Part shown: positions 1-11,704 of the stretch, one piece after another | Layout: every line of letters begins with the position of its first letter | Position numbering within the stretch: position 1 is the first letter of the stretch | DNA from: Ruminococcus sp. | Lineage (GTDB): Bacteria > Bacillota > Clostridia > Oscillospirales > Ruminococcaceae | NCBI GenBank assembly: GCA_024697545.1 | Contig: JAILFN010000030.1 | Coordinates: 1 to 56,886, forward strand | DNA: 56,886 bases | Direction of reading: 5' to 3' | The notes under the pieces: generated by a model | What the model was told of the DNA's origin: nothing | Databases searched by the model: none | Seen by the model: the letters and a program-made list of their open reading frames with translations, nothing else | Translations under genes and position numbers: made by a program

Positions 1-53
1 AACCCCTTCTCCAAAAGGGGTTCTTTGGCGGGAGTCTGAGGGCAGAGCCCTCA
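1..53. repeat. Intergenic hairpin repeat, copy A
   Basis: A perfect inverted repeat (AACCCCTT and AAGGGGTT, bases 1-8 and 15-22) is followed by a 26-base stretch (28-53) containing GAGGGC-AGA-GCCCTC. The same 26 bases occur at 9682-9707 with one mismatch, again just after a hairpin, and a diverged copy lies near 23390-23457. This is a dispersed non-coding element. The first hairpin could also terminate a gene left of the window, but it has only a short T tract. Confidence 0.6.
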
Positions 54-100
54 GCAGCTCACCGTGCTTTACACATAAGCACACGATCGGAGGTGGCGTA

Positions 101-3100
101 ATGCCGCAGTTGATATATGGAAGGGCGCACAGCCGTTTTGATGAGATATTCTTTGAGAAAGTCAAACTCAGCGCCGAAAAGGGCAGGGTGCTGGTGATCG
201 TGCCCGACCAGTATTCATTCGAGATGGAAAAGCAGCTTTACCGTCATCTGGGGGCAAAGCTTTTCAATTCGATCGGATCGGCTGGTATCGGAAGGCTCTG
301 CGAGCGGATCAGGCGCGACTTAGGCGGAAGCGATAAGTCCTATGCCAACGATGCGACCCGAATAATAGCGATGTACCGCGCACAGTCGGCGCTGACCAAG
401 AGCGGTGAGCCGCTGAGCTGCGGACGCTCTCTGCTCAGACCTCAGTTCGTCGCAGACACGATATCGCTCATCTCGCGCTTTATAAAATCGGGCGCTTCAC
501 CCGATTCGGTGATGGCAGCTTCGCAGATGTCTGCGGCGATGTCCCCGCGTCTGCGTGATATGTCGCTGATATACAAAGCCTACCTTGAAGAGCTTTCACA
601 GATGGGGCTCGCCGATGATATGTCAGAAGTCGCCCGCGCTGCCGAAATGGCGAGGAACAAGGGCTACTTCAAGGGCGTTACCGTCTTCTTCGACAGCTTC
701 ACGGGCTTTTCTTCCGACCAGCTGAAGCTTATCGACGCCGTTGTTTCGCAGGCTGACGATGTCCTGTTCTCTATCCTTTACGACAGCATGGAGGGCGGCT
801 CGGAGGTTTTCGCGCAGACGGCACGGACTATATCACGTTTAGACGACATAACCGCCGACCACGGCAAAACACTCGAACGTATACCCGCAGACGGCGGGCT
901 TTCGCAGACCCCCGCGCTCTCGCACATCAATAACGAGTACTTCAAGTATGTTCGCACCAAAGCAACGGCAGGGGAGTCGGTCAGGGTCGGCTGCGCTTCT
1001 GATATTTACGAGGAGAGCGATTATATCTGCTCAGAGATCGTGCGTCTGACGAGAGAATGCGGTTACAGGTACAGCGATATCGCGGTCATATGCGGTGCGC
1101 TTTCGGAAACCGCCGATATTATCGCCGCTTCTGCCGAACGCTATGAGATACCATACTTCGTTGACAGGACGGCATCTGCTCTCGACACGCTGCCGTCAAG
1201 GTATCTTATGAGTATCCTCGATGCCGCTGTGTCGCGCGAATACCGTACCGAAAAGGTTTTGAGGATCGTCAAGTCGCCGCTGTCGCCCTTCTTTGATTTC
1301 GATGCAAATGACCTCGAGGAATTTTGCATGACCTGGAACGTTGAGGGGGATATGTGGCTCGAACCGTTCACCCCTGCGGGAGTTAAGGTCAAGCCGCGTA
1401 TCGAGGAGAACCGAAAGCGTCTTATCGAGCCGATAGAGGAGTTCAGGCGTGCCGCAAAGAACGCGCCAGCTGCCGATATCTGCGAAGCACTTTTCAGGCT
1501 GCTCGAAACGTTCAAGATGTCGGACGGCATCTATTCTCAGGTGCGCCGTCTGAAGCTTGAAAACGAAACGGAAGTCGAATTCCTGCGCTCCTTCAAGCAG
1601 GTCTGGCTCGGCATGGTCGATTCGGTAAGGACGATACACGACAGCATGGGCGATACCGTAATGACGCTCAGGCATTTTTATGAGCTGTTAAGGCTGATGC
1701 TCGGCGGGCTGATACTATCCTCGCCGCCGCAGAAAGCCGACTGCGTCCTCATAGGCGACGCCGAGCGCTCACGCCTTTCGGATATCAAGGTGCTGTTCAT
1801 CATGCAGGCGAACGACGGCGTTTTCCCCCGCAGGATATCCTCTGACAGCCTGCTTCGCGACAGCGATATCAAGCTGCTCGACAGATCGGGCATAGAGCTT
1901 GAGCTGTCCCCCGTGATACAGCTCGACAGCGAACGCATGGCACTCTACACCGCACTTACAGCCCCCTCGGAGCGCCTGTATGTCACCTATTCGCTCCTGA
2001 GCTCAACGGGCGATAACGTTACGCCCTCGCAGCTTCCCGCATCGCTCCGCGGGCTTTTTGAGGACGATGTCTTCGTCAACATCTCGGCGCTGCCGCAGGA
2101 CAGCTTCTGTACCTCATACCGCACGGCGTTCAACAGCTGCCTTGAGCATTTCAAGGATAATTCAGAGATCGCCGCGAGCGTCCGCGCTTCAGTCTGCACC
2201 GATAAGGGTTACGCCGAAAGGCTCGCCGTTATCTCGGCTATCGCGGGTCAGAAGACTGAGAGCCTTGACAGCAAAACGGCGCAAAAGCTGTTCTTCCCCG
2301 AAAACGTGTCGCTCAATTCTACCTGCATCAAGGATTACTACCGCTGCGCTTTCATGTACTTCTGCAAGTACGGGCTCGGGCTGAGAAAGTCCTCTAAGAT
2401 GGATATCGACGCTATGCACTTCGGTCTGATCGTGCATTACTGCCTTGAGAAGGTAATGAGCGTCGAGCGCGACGGAAAGCGCGTTTACGATACCGATTTT
2501 CCTCTGCTCACCGACAAGCAGCTGCGTTCCTGCATCTCACGCTTTGCCGATGAATACGTCGAGCAGCAGATGGGCGGCAGCTTCGGCAAGGACAGCAGCT
2601 TCTTCGATGCGCTCTCTCGGCTGAAACAGTCGGTGTTCTATATCGCCGCGAACTTCCGCGATGAGATGAAGGATTCCGAGTTCATACCCGTGGCGTTTGA
2701 AAAAAATCTTTTCGGAAATGACGGCAAGGCTCTGCTCACCGTTGAAGCGGACGGCATCAGCATAGACCTGCACGGCGCAGTTGACCGCGCAGATATCTAT
2801 GAAACGGAACACGGCACATGGCTGAGGATCGTTGATTATAAGTCGGGCAAACAGAGTTTCAGCAAGAGCAGCGTCTACAACGGTCTTGACCTTCAAATGC
2901 TCATATACCTGCTTGCGCTGTCATCGGGCAGGAGCGGTCTTTCTGATAAGGAGCTTATCCCCTGCGGTCTGAACTACTTCCACACCGTCTATGTGCCGCC
3001 CGCATTCAACTGCGCCGAGGTCTATGAGTTCGAGCAGAAGGGCGAGCTGGAGCAGCAGATATACCTGACGCGCGCGAATGCCTACAAGCCCGAGGGCGTG

Positions 3101-3454
3101 ATGGATCCCTCTTCTAAGGATTTCCTGAACATGGCTCACAACGGCGTATATACCGTTTTTTCCTACACCAAAGCGGGCGCGATGTCCGCAGCAGGCAAAC
3201 GCAGCAGCGTTACCGAAAATGAGCTGAGAGCGATGGAGCTGTTCGCCCTGACCAAGGTGACGGAGATGGCTGAGGGTCTGAAAAACGGTGAGATATCCCC
3301 CGACCCGCTCGCCATCGGCAACAAGCTTCCCTGTGTCTATTGTGATTACAAGGCGATGTGCAAGAATGCCAATCCGCTCGAATACCGAAGCGTCAGACCC
3401 GAAGATGAAGACCTTTTGAACGAAGAACTGAAAAGGCTGTCAAAACAGCTTTAA
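101..3454 (+). CDS. addB: AddB, helicase-exonuclease subunit
   Basis: A 1117-residue protein matching AddB (RexB class), the partner of AddA in the double-strand-break resection nuclease that feeds RecA recombination. The N-terminus aligns with the AddB helicase-like domain (GRAHSRFDEIF, then VLVIVPDQYSFEME). The PD-(D/E)XK nuclease core is near residues 905-920 (VDYKSGK). Iron-sulphur cysteines appear near 740-755 (CIKDYYRCAFMYFC) and 1077-1087 (CVYCDYKAMC). The glycine-rich loop that in Bacillus AddB reads as a Walker A motif has no GKT/GKS here, so nucleotide binding at this site is doubtful. GGAGGTGG precedes the ATG. addA is not downstream; the next gene is convergent. It may lie left of the window. 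Confidence 0.93.
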   Translation: MPQLIYGRAHSRFDEIFFEKVKLSAEKGRVLVIVPDQYSFEMEKQLYRHLGAKLFNSIGSAGIGRLCERIRRDLGGSDKSYANDATRIIAMYRAQSALTKSGEPLSCGRSLLRPQFVADTISLISRFIKSGASPDSVMAASQMSAAMSPRLRDMSLIYKAYLEELSQMGLADDMSEVARAAEMARNKGYFKGVTVFFDSFTGFSSDQLKLIDAVVSQADDVLFSILYDSMEGGSEVFAQTARTISRLDDITADHGKTLERIPADGGLSQTPALSHINNEYFKYVRTKATAGESVRVGCASDIYEESDYICSEIVRLTRECGYRYSDIAVICGALSETADIIAASAERYEIPYFVDRTASALDTLPSRYLMSILDAAVSREYRTEKVLRIVKSPLSPFFDFDANDLEEFCMTWNVEGDMWLEPFTPAGVKVKPRIEENRKRLIEPIEEFRRAAKNAPAADICEALFRLLETFKMSDGIYSQVRRLKLENETEVEFLRSFKQVWLGMVDSVRTIHDSMGDTVMTLRHFYELLRLMLGGLILSSPPQKADCVLIGDAERSRLSDIKVLFIMQANDGVFPRRISSDSLLRDSDIKLLDRSGIELELSPVIQLDSERMALYTALTAPSERLYVTYSLLSSTGDNVTPSQLPASLRGLFEDDVFVNISALPQDSFCTSYRTAFNSCLEHFKDNSEIAASVRASVCTDKGYAERLAVISAIAGQKTESLDSKTAQKLFFPENVSLNSTCIKDYYRCAFMYFCKYGLGLRKSSKMDIDAMHFGLIVHYCLEKVMSVERDGKRVYDTDFPLLTDKQLRSCISRFADEYVEQQMGGSFGKDSSFFDALSRLKQSVFYIAANFRDEMKDSEFIPVAFEKNLFGNDGKALLTVEADGISIDLHGAVDRADIYETEHGTWLRIVDYKSGKQSFSKSSVYNGLDLQMLIYLLALSSGRSGLSDKELIPCGLNYFHTVYVPPAFNCAEVYEFEQKGELEQQIYLTRANAYKPEGVMDPSSKDFLNMAHNGVYTVFSYTKAGAMSAAGKRSSVTENELRAMELFALTKVTEMAEGLKNGEISPDPLAIGNKLPCVYCDYKAMCKNANPLEYRSVRPEDEDLLNEELKRLSKQL

Positions 3455-3467
3455 ATGCAGAAAGAAT

Positions 3468-3496
3468 AAACGGCGATACTTTGCGTATCGCCGTTT
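3468..3496. terminator. Bidirectional terminator between addB and htrA
   Basis: A perfect 12-bp stem (AAACGGCGATAC / GTATCGCCGTTT) with a 5-base loop sits between the convergent addB and htrA stop codons. A/T bases flank both sides, so it can serve both transcripts. Confidence 0.85.
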
Positions 3497-3499
3497 GAT

Positions 3500-4864
3500 T
3501 TATTCCTTGTCTTTATTTTTCTTAGCTTCGATCATCGCGGTCTTGTCGGAATTCAGCTCGAATGTGATCTCAAAGCTCTCGCCGCTGTCGTCGTCGCTGT
3601 CATCGGAGGGTCGGAAAACCTTGCAGGTGATCTCATCGCCTGCCTTGTGCTTGCTCATGATCTCCGAAACCGCTGTCGTGTCGAGCGCTTCAACGCCGTC
3701 GATCTCAACGATGATGTCGCCCTCTTTCAGCTCAGTCATCGCGATGTTGCATTTGCTGTCGATACTCGCAACATATATCCCGCATTTTAGCCCGTAAAGC
3801 TCAGCCTGAGCGCTCGTTATGGCGTAGTAGGAGATACCCATCCTGCCTCTGTCGGGAACGTAACCGTCCTCCATCAGCATTTCGATTATGGGCTTTGCCG
3901 AATTTGTCGTGATCGCAAACCCGATGTTGTCGTAGCTTTCGGCTACCAGCTTTGATGAAGTGATGCCGATGACCTGCCCCCACATATTGAGCAGCGGACC
4001 GCCGCTGTTTCCGGGGTTTATCGCAGCATCTATCTGTATGCAGTTCATGGCAGTGGCGCTGTTTTCGGCGCGTATCTGCCTGTTCAGACCTGATATTATG
4101 CCTTTCGTGATACTGTTCTCATAGCCCGCGGGCGAGCCTATAGCTACTACCTCATCGCCCGCCTTGCAGAGATCTGAGTCTGCAAACTGTGCGGGAGTCA
4201 GATCTTTAAGGTTTACCTTCAGCACTGCAATGTCGGTCGAATCGTCAGCGCCCACAAGCTTCGCGGCATACTCCGTCTTGTCCGAAAGCATTATCGTAAT
4301 GCCGTAATGCTCGCCGCTGACAACGTGCGCGTTGGTGATGATGTACCCGTCGGAGGACATTATTATGCCGCTGCCCTGACTGTCGGGAACTATCGCGTTT
4401 TTGGCGTAGGTCTTTATCTGCACGACACTCGGCATCACCTGCTCGGCAAGCCCCGCTGCCGTAAATGTGCCGTCGGGGTTCTTTAAGTTGTCGGGGACGC
4501 TCGGCGTGTCGGCGATAGGCAGAGTGAACTCAATGTTACCCCTGCCGCGGAATATGTTCATAAACCAGCCCTTGCCGCGCTGTATCGCGATGGAGTAGGC
4601 GAATATAGTGAGTATCAGCAGACATATACATATAACGCCGATGGCAAATCTAAAACTCCTGCGGGGCTTTGTCGCCGTCACATCGCTCCAGAAATCTGTC
4701 TTGTTGGGGTCGGGAGTCCTGCGGTTGAGGTATATGAGCTTTTCCCGCGCACTCCTTTGCGGAGCCGCGGCTTCTGAAGCGTTATCGTCTGCCTTCTTTT
4801 CATCGGGCAGGATATCCTCAGCGATCGCATCCTCCGTGACGCGGTTGTTGTCTCTGTCTTCCAT
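3500..4864 (-). CDS. htrA: HtrA/DegP-type membrane serine protease with PDZ domain
   Basis: 454 residues. A cytoplasmic acidic N-terminus of about 70 residues is followed by one membrane segment (about 73-95), then a trypsin-like domain and a C-terminal PDZ domain (about 340-425). The catalytic triad is visible: His180 in ITNAHVV, Asp211 in DSTDIAVL and Ser287 in NPGNSGGP. Proteins of this family degrade misfolded exported proteins on the outer face of the membrane. It is the last gene of a response regulator-kinase-protease operon, 21 bases after the kinase stop, a layout that recalls CssRS/HtrA secretion stress in Bacillus. AAAGG lies upstream of the ATG at 4864. The Asp/Ser-rich insert near residues 427-437 looks like a surface loop. 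Confidence 0.93.
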   Translation of the reverse strand: MEDRDNNRVTEDAIAEDILPDEKKADDNASEAAAPQRSAREKLIYLNRRTPDPNKTDFWSDVTATKPRRSFRFAIGVICICLLILTIFAYSIAIQRGKGWFMNIFRGRGNIEFTLPIADTPSVPDNLKNPDGTFTAAGLAEQVMPSVVQIKTYAKNAIVPDSQGSGIIMSSDGYIITNAHVVSGEHYGITIMLSDKTEYAAKLVGADDSTDIAVLKVNLKDLTPAQFADSDLCKAGDEVVAIGSPAGYENSITKGIISGLNRQIRAENSATAMNCIQIDAAINPGNSGGPLLNMWGQVIGITSSKLVAESYDNIGFAITTNSAKPIIEMLMEDGYVPDRGRMGISYYAITSAQAELYGLKCGIYVASIDSKCNIAMTELKEGDIIVEIDGVEALDTTAVSEIMSKHKAGDEITCKVFRPSDDSDDDSGESFEITFELNSDKTAMIEAKKNKDKE

Positions 4865-4885
4865 TTTAATGCCTTTCTTTCTGTA

Positions 4886-6316
4886 TCAGGTTATGTCCTT
4901 GTTCGGCAGTGAGAATATGAACTCGGTGTATTCCTTTTCTATCGAACGCACCTGTATCTTTCCGCCGTGCAGCTTGATTATAGACTTTACGATGTTAAGT
5001 CCGAGACCAACGCCGTTTACGTCCATGCTGCGGGATTTGTCTGTCTTGTAAAAACGGTCGAACACGAGTGCGAGTTCTTCCTGAGAAAGACCCTCGCCGC
5101 TGTTTCTGATATAGATTATGGTGTAATAGCCGATCTCCTGAAAGTGGAAGCTTATGTAACCGCCGATGTTTACGAATTTGATGGCGTTTTCGAGGAGGTT
5201 GTACACCACCTGATGTATGAGGTCTGCGTCCGCCCAGAGGTAGAAGCGCTGATCGGTGTCAAGTCCCTCAACGGTTATGTTCTTTTCCTCAAGACGCTTC
5301 TCAAATGTCATGAGGGTGTCAATGATGGGGTCGAGCACCGAGAATCGGGTGAAGTTCGGCTGGAGCTCGCCCGCTTCTATCTTCGCGAGGTTCAGCATTG
5401 AGCGAACAAGTCTGGTAAGGCGGTGTACCTCAGAGGAAATGATCTCGAGGTAATGCCGCTGCTCCTCGGGCGGGATAGTCTCGTCCAGAAGACCGTCAAC
5501 AAATCCGCCGATCGAGGTCATAGGCGTTCTCAGCTCGTGAGAAACGTTGGCTATAAAGCTGTTGCGGACGATATCGTAATTCTTTATGGATACCGCCATT
5601 TCGTTGAAAGCTGCGGCAAGGTCGTTGTATTCGGCTTCGGAATACTCGGGCAGGCTTATATCAAAATTGCCCCTGCCTATCTTTTTCGCGGCTTCAGCCA
5701 TCTCCTTGATGGGCTCGGTCATCTTTATGGAAGTGAAGTATATGATGACCATTGAGATTATCAGAACGATAACGCAGGATATAAAGAAGATATTCATTAT
5801 AGCTACGGTATAATTGTTCTGCTTAGGACCTGATGATACCGCAACGATAAGATATTTCGGACCGTTGCCCGAAAAGATCTTCCCGACGGTCATGGTGCCT
5901 TCCTCAAAGAGTCCGTCGAAATCGGTGTAAACGGAGGTCGGCTCTGAGCCGTACTTGCCTATCAGCTTCTTGCTGATCTTGCTTTTGTTCACGGCTTCGC
6001 TGACGGTGTAATCAGCGCCCGTGAGAACGGCTTTTCCGTTCATCTCATAAACTAATATGTAAGCGTCCGCATTGTTTGAGTATTCGTTCAGCGCCTTCTG
6101 CGAACCGATAGTCCAGTTCTGCGGATCCTTCTTCATATTGCCTGATATGGTGGCGGAAACGTTCCTTACAGTTCTTTCAAGCCTCTCTTCCTTTTCTCTG
6201 TCGAAGAAGTTGGACGAAATAAGCAGTAATACTGCGCCCAGACAAATGAAGCTTATCAGTATTACTGCCGTACATATCGAAAAGTATTTAAAAAAGAGGC
6301 TTCTTCGCTTAGTCAT
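4886..6316 (-). CDS. Sensor histidine kinase (PhoR/ResE class)
   Basis: 476 residues. Two membrane segments (about 10-35 and 170-195) bracket an extracellular sensor of about 135 residues. HAMP follows (about 195-245), then the dimerisation domain with the phosphorylated His260 in FIANVSHELRTP, then the ATPase domain with an N box (LLENAIKF) and G boxes (GEGLS, GVGLGLNI). It autophosphorylates and passes phosphate to the upstream-encoded regulator. Its ATG overlaps the regulator's stop region by 8 bases, which indicates translational coupling. The sensor domain resembles double-CACHE-type extracellular sensors in size; its ligand cannot be deduced. Confidence 0.93.
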   Translation of the reverse strand: MTKRRSLFFKYFSICTAVILISFICLGAVLLLISSNFFDREKEERLERTVRNVSATISGNMKKDPQNWTIGSQKALNEYSNNADAYILVYEMNGKAVLTGADYTVSEAVNKSKISKKLIGKYGSEPTSVYTDFDGLFEEGTMTVGKIFSGNGPKYLIVAVSSGPKQNNYTVAIMNIFFISCVIVLIISMVIIYFTSIKMTEPIKEMAEAAKKIGRGNFDISLPEYSEAEYNDLAAAFNEMAVSIKNYDIVRNSFIANVSHELRTPMTSIGGFVDGLLDETIPPEEQRHYLEIISSEVHRLTRLVRSMLNLAKIEAGELQPNFTRFSVLDPIIDTLMTFEKRLEEKNITVEGLDTDQRFYLWADADLIHQVVYNLLENAIKFVNIGGYISFHFQEIGYYTIIYIRNSGEGLSQEELALVFDRFYKTDKSRSMDVNGVGLGLNIVKSIIKLHGGKIQVRSIEKEYTEFIFSLPNKDIT

Positions 6317-7010
6317 TATTCTCGGTTACTTCAAACTTGTAACCGACACCCCAAACAGTTTTCAGCGACCACTGATCTGAAACACCCTCGAGCTTTTCAC
6401 GAAGCCTCTTTACATGAACGTCGATGGTTCTGGAATCGCCGTAATACTCAAAGCCCCATACCTCGTCAAGAAGCTGGTCTCTTGTGTAAACGCGGTTGGG
6501 ATTTGAAGCGAGGTGGAACAGAAGCTCCAGCTCCTTCGGGGGAGTATCAAGAACAACGCCGTTGACCTTGAGCTCGTATCTGGTCATATTTACGGAAAGC
6601 TTGTCATACTTGACTTCCTTGACCTCAGCCTCACCGGAGGACTGACCAACTCTGCGGTAGACCGCCTTGATACGTGCGATGACCTCCTTGACCTCAAAAG
6701 GCTTAACGACATAGTCATCAGCACCGAGTTCAAGGCCGAGCACCTTATCAAAGGTCTCCTGCTTTGCGGTTATCATGATTATCGGAACGTTTGACTTCTT
6801 TCTGATCTCTCTGCAAACCTGCCAGCCGTCGATGCCGGGAAGCATGATGTCGAGCAGGATAATGTCAGGCTTGAGTGCGTTGAACTTAACGACTGCCTCT
6901 TCGCCCTCGTGTGCAAGAATAACGCCATAGCCTTCCTTCTCAAGATAAAGTCTGAGAAGTTCGCAGATATTCTTATCGTCATCAACTACTAAAACTCTTC
7001 CTAAAGACAT
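6309..7010 (-). CDS. OmpR/PhoB-family response regulator
   Basis: 233 residues. The receiver domain (1-120) has the acidic pocket Asp10-Asp12, the phosphoacceptor Asp54 (ILLDIMLPG), Thr81 and Lys103. The winged-helix DNA-binding domain (about 130-230) ends with the OmpR signature (RTIDVHVKRLREKL, VWGVGYKF). It is the first gene of the regulator-kinase-HtrA operon, so it probably controls that operon and other envelope genes. AGGAGGT lies 8 bases before the ATG. Orthology to a named system such as CssR, ResD or WalR cannot be settled from sequence inspection. Confidence 0.93.
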   Translation of the reverse strand: MSLGRVLVVDDDKNICELLRLYLEKEGYGVILAHEGEEAVVKFNALKPDIILLDIMLPGIDGWQVCREIRKKSNVPIIMITAKQETFDKVLGLELGADDYVVKPFEVKEVIARIKAVYRRVGQSSGEAEVKEVKYDKLSVNMTRYELKVNGVVLDTPPKELELLFHLASNPNRVYTRDQLLDEVWGFEYYGDSRTIDVHVKRLREKLEGVSDQWSLKTVWGVGYKFEVTENND

Positions 7011-7246
7011 ATAATTGTACCTCCTGAAAATAGTGCTGATCTCTCTGCCGACCCATCATCGGCGTTTTGTTAGGATCATTTTCGGTAATTACACTTTTTT
7101 TATGCTGAAAAAAATTTTATCTAATTAATACCTTTATTATAACAAATTCACAATCAAAATTGATAAAAATTCAGTTACAAAACCAACAATAAATTGTAAA
7201 CAACTGAAAACGGACTAATTTTTTCGGTATTTTTGTTATTTATATA
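7011..7246 (-). other. AT-rich 5' leader of the two-component operon
   Basis: The stretch from the putative transcription start (near 7240) to the regulator ATG is about 230 bases and strongly AT-rich. It contains no coding sequence and no riboswitch or terminator that I can recognise. Confidence 0.5.
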
Positions 7247-7275
7247 ATTTTACCATATATTTAATGATTTGTCAA
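7247..7275 (-). promoter_or_regulatory. Housekeeping promoter of the two-component operon
   Basis: Reading the minus strand, TTGACA (7270-7275) is separated by 17 bases from TAAAAT (7247-7252). Confidence 0.65.
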
Positions 7276-7452
7276 TAGTCAAAGCACGATATCACACAAA
7301 TTTCACAAAAGATAATATTGTTAAACATTGTACGCATATTGCGTACACCGTGCCGTAAAAAACTGCTCGCATATAATGTGATGAATTATCCGATTCGGCA
7401 AACTTGTGATTTGTGCAAGTCTACAAAAATTGTGAAAACTTGCAGATAACGC

Positions 7453-7480
7453 TTGCATTTTTGAAAAAAGGTGCTAAAAT
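7453..7480 (+). promoter_or_regulatory. groESL promoter
   Basis: TTGCAT (7453-7458), 16 bases, TAAAAT (7475-7480). It ends 4 bases before the CIRCE operator, the usual position for HrcA control. Confidence 0.6.
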
Positions 7481-7484
7481 ATAA

Positions 7485-7511
7485 TTAGCACTCAAAGAGA
7501 TTGAGTGCTAA
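7485..7511 (+). promoter_or_regulatory. CIRCE operator (HrcA binding site)
   Basis: Exact consensus TTAGCACTC-N9-GAGTGCTAA. HrcA represses groESL and dnaK operons through this element in Firmicutes. It lies about 90 bases before groES. Confidence 0.97.
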
Positions 7512-7561
7512 CACTCCGACGGTCAGGTTGCTAAAACACTTCATGCCGTTCGGGATGATAA

Positions 7562-7873
<312 letters not shown>

Positions 7874-7891
7874 TTCAGTATACGGAGGTAA

Positions 7892-9535
<1,644 letters not shown>

Positions 9536-9569
9536 TCAAGCATTCTACACGCAGAAGAATATACAACAG

Positions 9570-9602
9570 CTCCCGCAGAGTTTCGGCTCTGCGGGAGTTT
9601 TT
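9570..9602 (+). terminator. groESL terminator
   Basis: An 11-bp stem (CTCCCGCAGAG / CTCTGCGGGAG) with a 6-base loop is followed by six T residues. Confidence 0.92.
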
Positions 9603-9652
9603 TGCTTTTGAGAGTTATCATGGCAATGACAAAAAAGTTTAGGAGGGGTCAA

Positions 9653-9707
9653 GGGGAGACCCTTTTCAAAGGGTTCCCCTTGCGGGAGTTTGAGGGCAGA
9701 GCCCTCA
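9653..9707. repeat. Intergenic hairpin repeat, copy B
   Basis: A long hairpin (ACCCTTT/AAAGGGT extended by GGGG/CCCC, 9653-9679) is followed by a 26-base stretch (9682-9707) matching bases 28-53 at 25 of 26 positions and containing GAGGGC-AGA-GCCCTC. Confidence 0.6.
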
Positions 9708-9900
9708 TTTGTGCCGAAGGCGCAACTAAAATCGGCATCAAAAAATCCATCTTCCCTAAAGGCTCCGCATGAGAATCCCGCACCATATCTCGAGAACCCC
9801 ACCGGTGCCGATTTTAAATTTCCCGATGCCAAGCGAAGCGCGGCGAGGGAAATATCCTAATTGCAGCGAAGCTGCAACTAAGCACCGCATCTTATTCCGC
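9708..9900. repeat. Spacer with long-range inverted repeat
   Basis: This non-coding stretch holds an 11-base inverted repeat (TAAAATCGGCA at 9727-9737, TGCCGATTTTA at 9806-9816) and short palindromic phrases such as GCAGCGAAGCTGC. Both arms sit near copies of GCAACTAA. It looks like a degenerate intergenic element, possibly a miniature transposable-element remnant. I see no gene in it. Confidence 0.4.
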
Positions 9901-9932
9901 AAAAAAATCCCCCGACCAACAGATCGGGGGAT
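9901..9932 (-). terminator. ilv operon terminator
   Basis: Reading the minus strand, an 8-bp stem (TCCCCCGA / TCGGGGGA, 8-base loop) is followed by a run of seven T residues, just past the ilvC stop. Confidence 0.9.
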
Positions 9933-9953
9933 TGCGATATTCGGAAGAATAGC

Positions 9954-10994
<1,041 letters not shown>

Positions 10995-11043
10995 TTAAAG
11001 ATTATCAAATTTATTAAAGTCCAATTATTCGGACAATAAATAC

Positions 11044-11541
11044 TTACTTCTTGGTGCTGATCATTTCAGCGCCCTTCTGTATAGCTATGGTACCTGTGCG
11101 TACCATCTCGATGATGCCGTAAGGCTCGATAAGTGCCTCGAAGCGCTTTAGGTGATCGTACTTGTCGCATACCTCGAGAGTCATTGTGCTGACAGTGATG
11201 TCGATGACCTTGGCATTCGCGATCTCGCAGATGGTCATGATCTCCTGTCTCTTGTCGGCGGTAGCGGCAACCTTGACGAGCAGCAGTTCTCTTGCCAAGC
11301 ATTCGCCCTGTGCGAAGGTCTTGACCTTTATGACCTCGACCAGCTTGTTGAGCTGCTTTTCGATCTGTTCAACGGTATAGTCGTCGCCGTCGGCTATGAT
11401 GGTTATGCGTGAGATAGCCTCGTTCTGTGTAGGACCCACAGCAAGGCTCTCTATGTTGAAACCGCGGCGGGAGAACAGTCCGCTTATGCGTGACAGCACG
11501 CCGCTGTGATTCTCAACAAGTACGGAAATTGTGTGCTTCAT
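11044..11541 (-). CDS. ilvN: Acetolactate synthase small (regulatory) subunit
   Basis: 165 residues starting at MKHTISVLVENHSG. The N-terminal ACT domain (about 3-78) binds valine for feedback inhibition, and a C-terminal ALS_ss_C domain follows. I chose the ATG at 11541 over an in-frame ATG at 11580 because GGAGG lies just upstream of it and family members start at this point. It binds and activates IlvB. The 163-base spacer to ilvB is AT-rich and contains TATAAT on the minus strand without a clear -35 box, so a secondary promoter is possible. Confidence 0.94.
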   Translation of the reverse strand: MKHTISVLVENHSGVLSRISGLFSRRGFNIESLAVGPTQNEAISRITIIADGDDYTVEQIEKQLNKLVEVIKVKTFAQGECLARELLLVKVAATADKRQEIMTICEIANAKVIDITVSTMTLEVCDKYDHLKRFEALIEPYGIIEMVRTGTIAIQKGAEMISTKK

Positions 11542-11704
11542 GTTACATTCCTCCGTGTTTGCAAGGCTCATTGTAAACAAACCTTACATTATATTATACA
11601 AAGTCTTGTTCGATTTTTTGTGAATAATTCTAATATGTTATGTTAATTCACCACATTAAAGCGGTAAGCAGGCTCAAACCCCATCTGCGCTTTGCAGGCG
11701 TTTT

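Noticed and set aside
9536..9953. Small protein genes in the groEL-ilvC spacer
   Set aside because: The short open frames there have no ribosome sites and overlap terminators and repeat elements.
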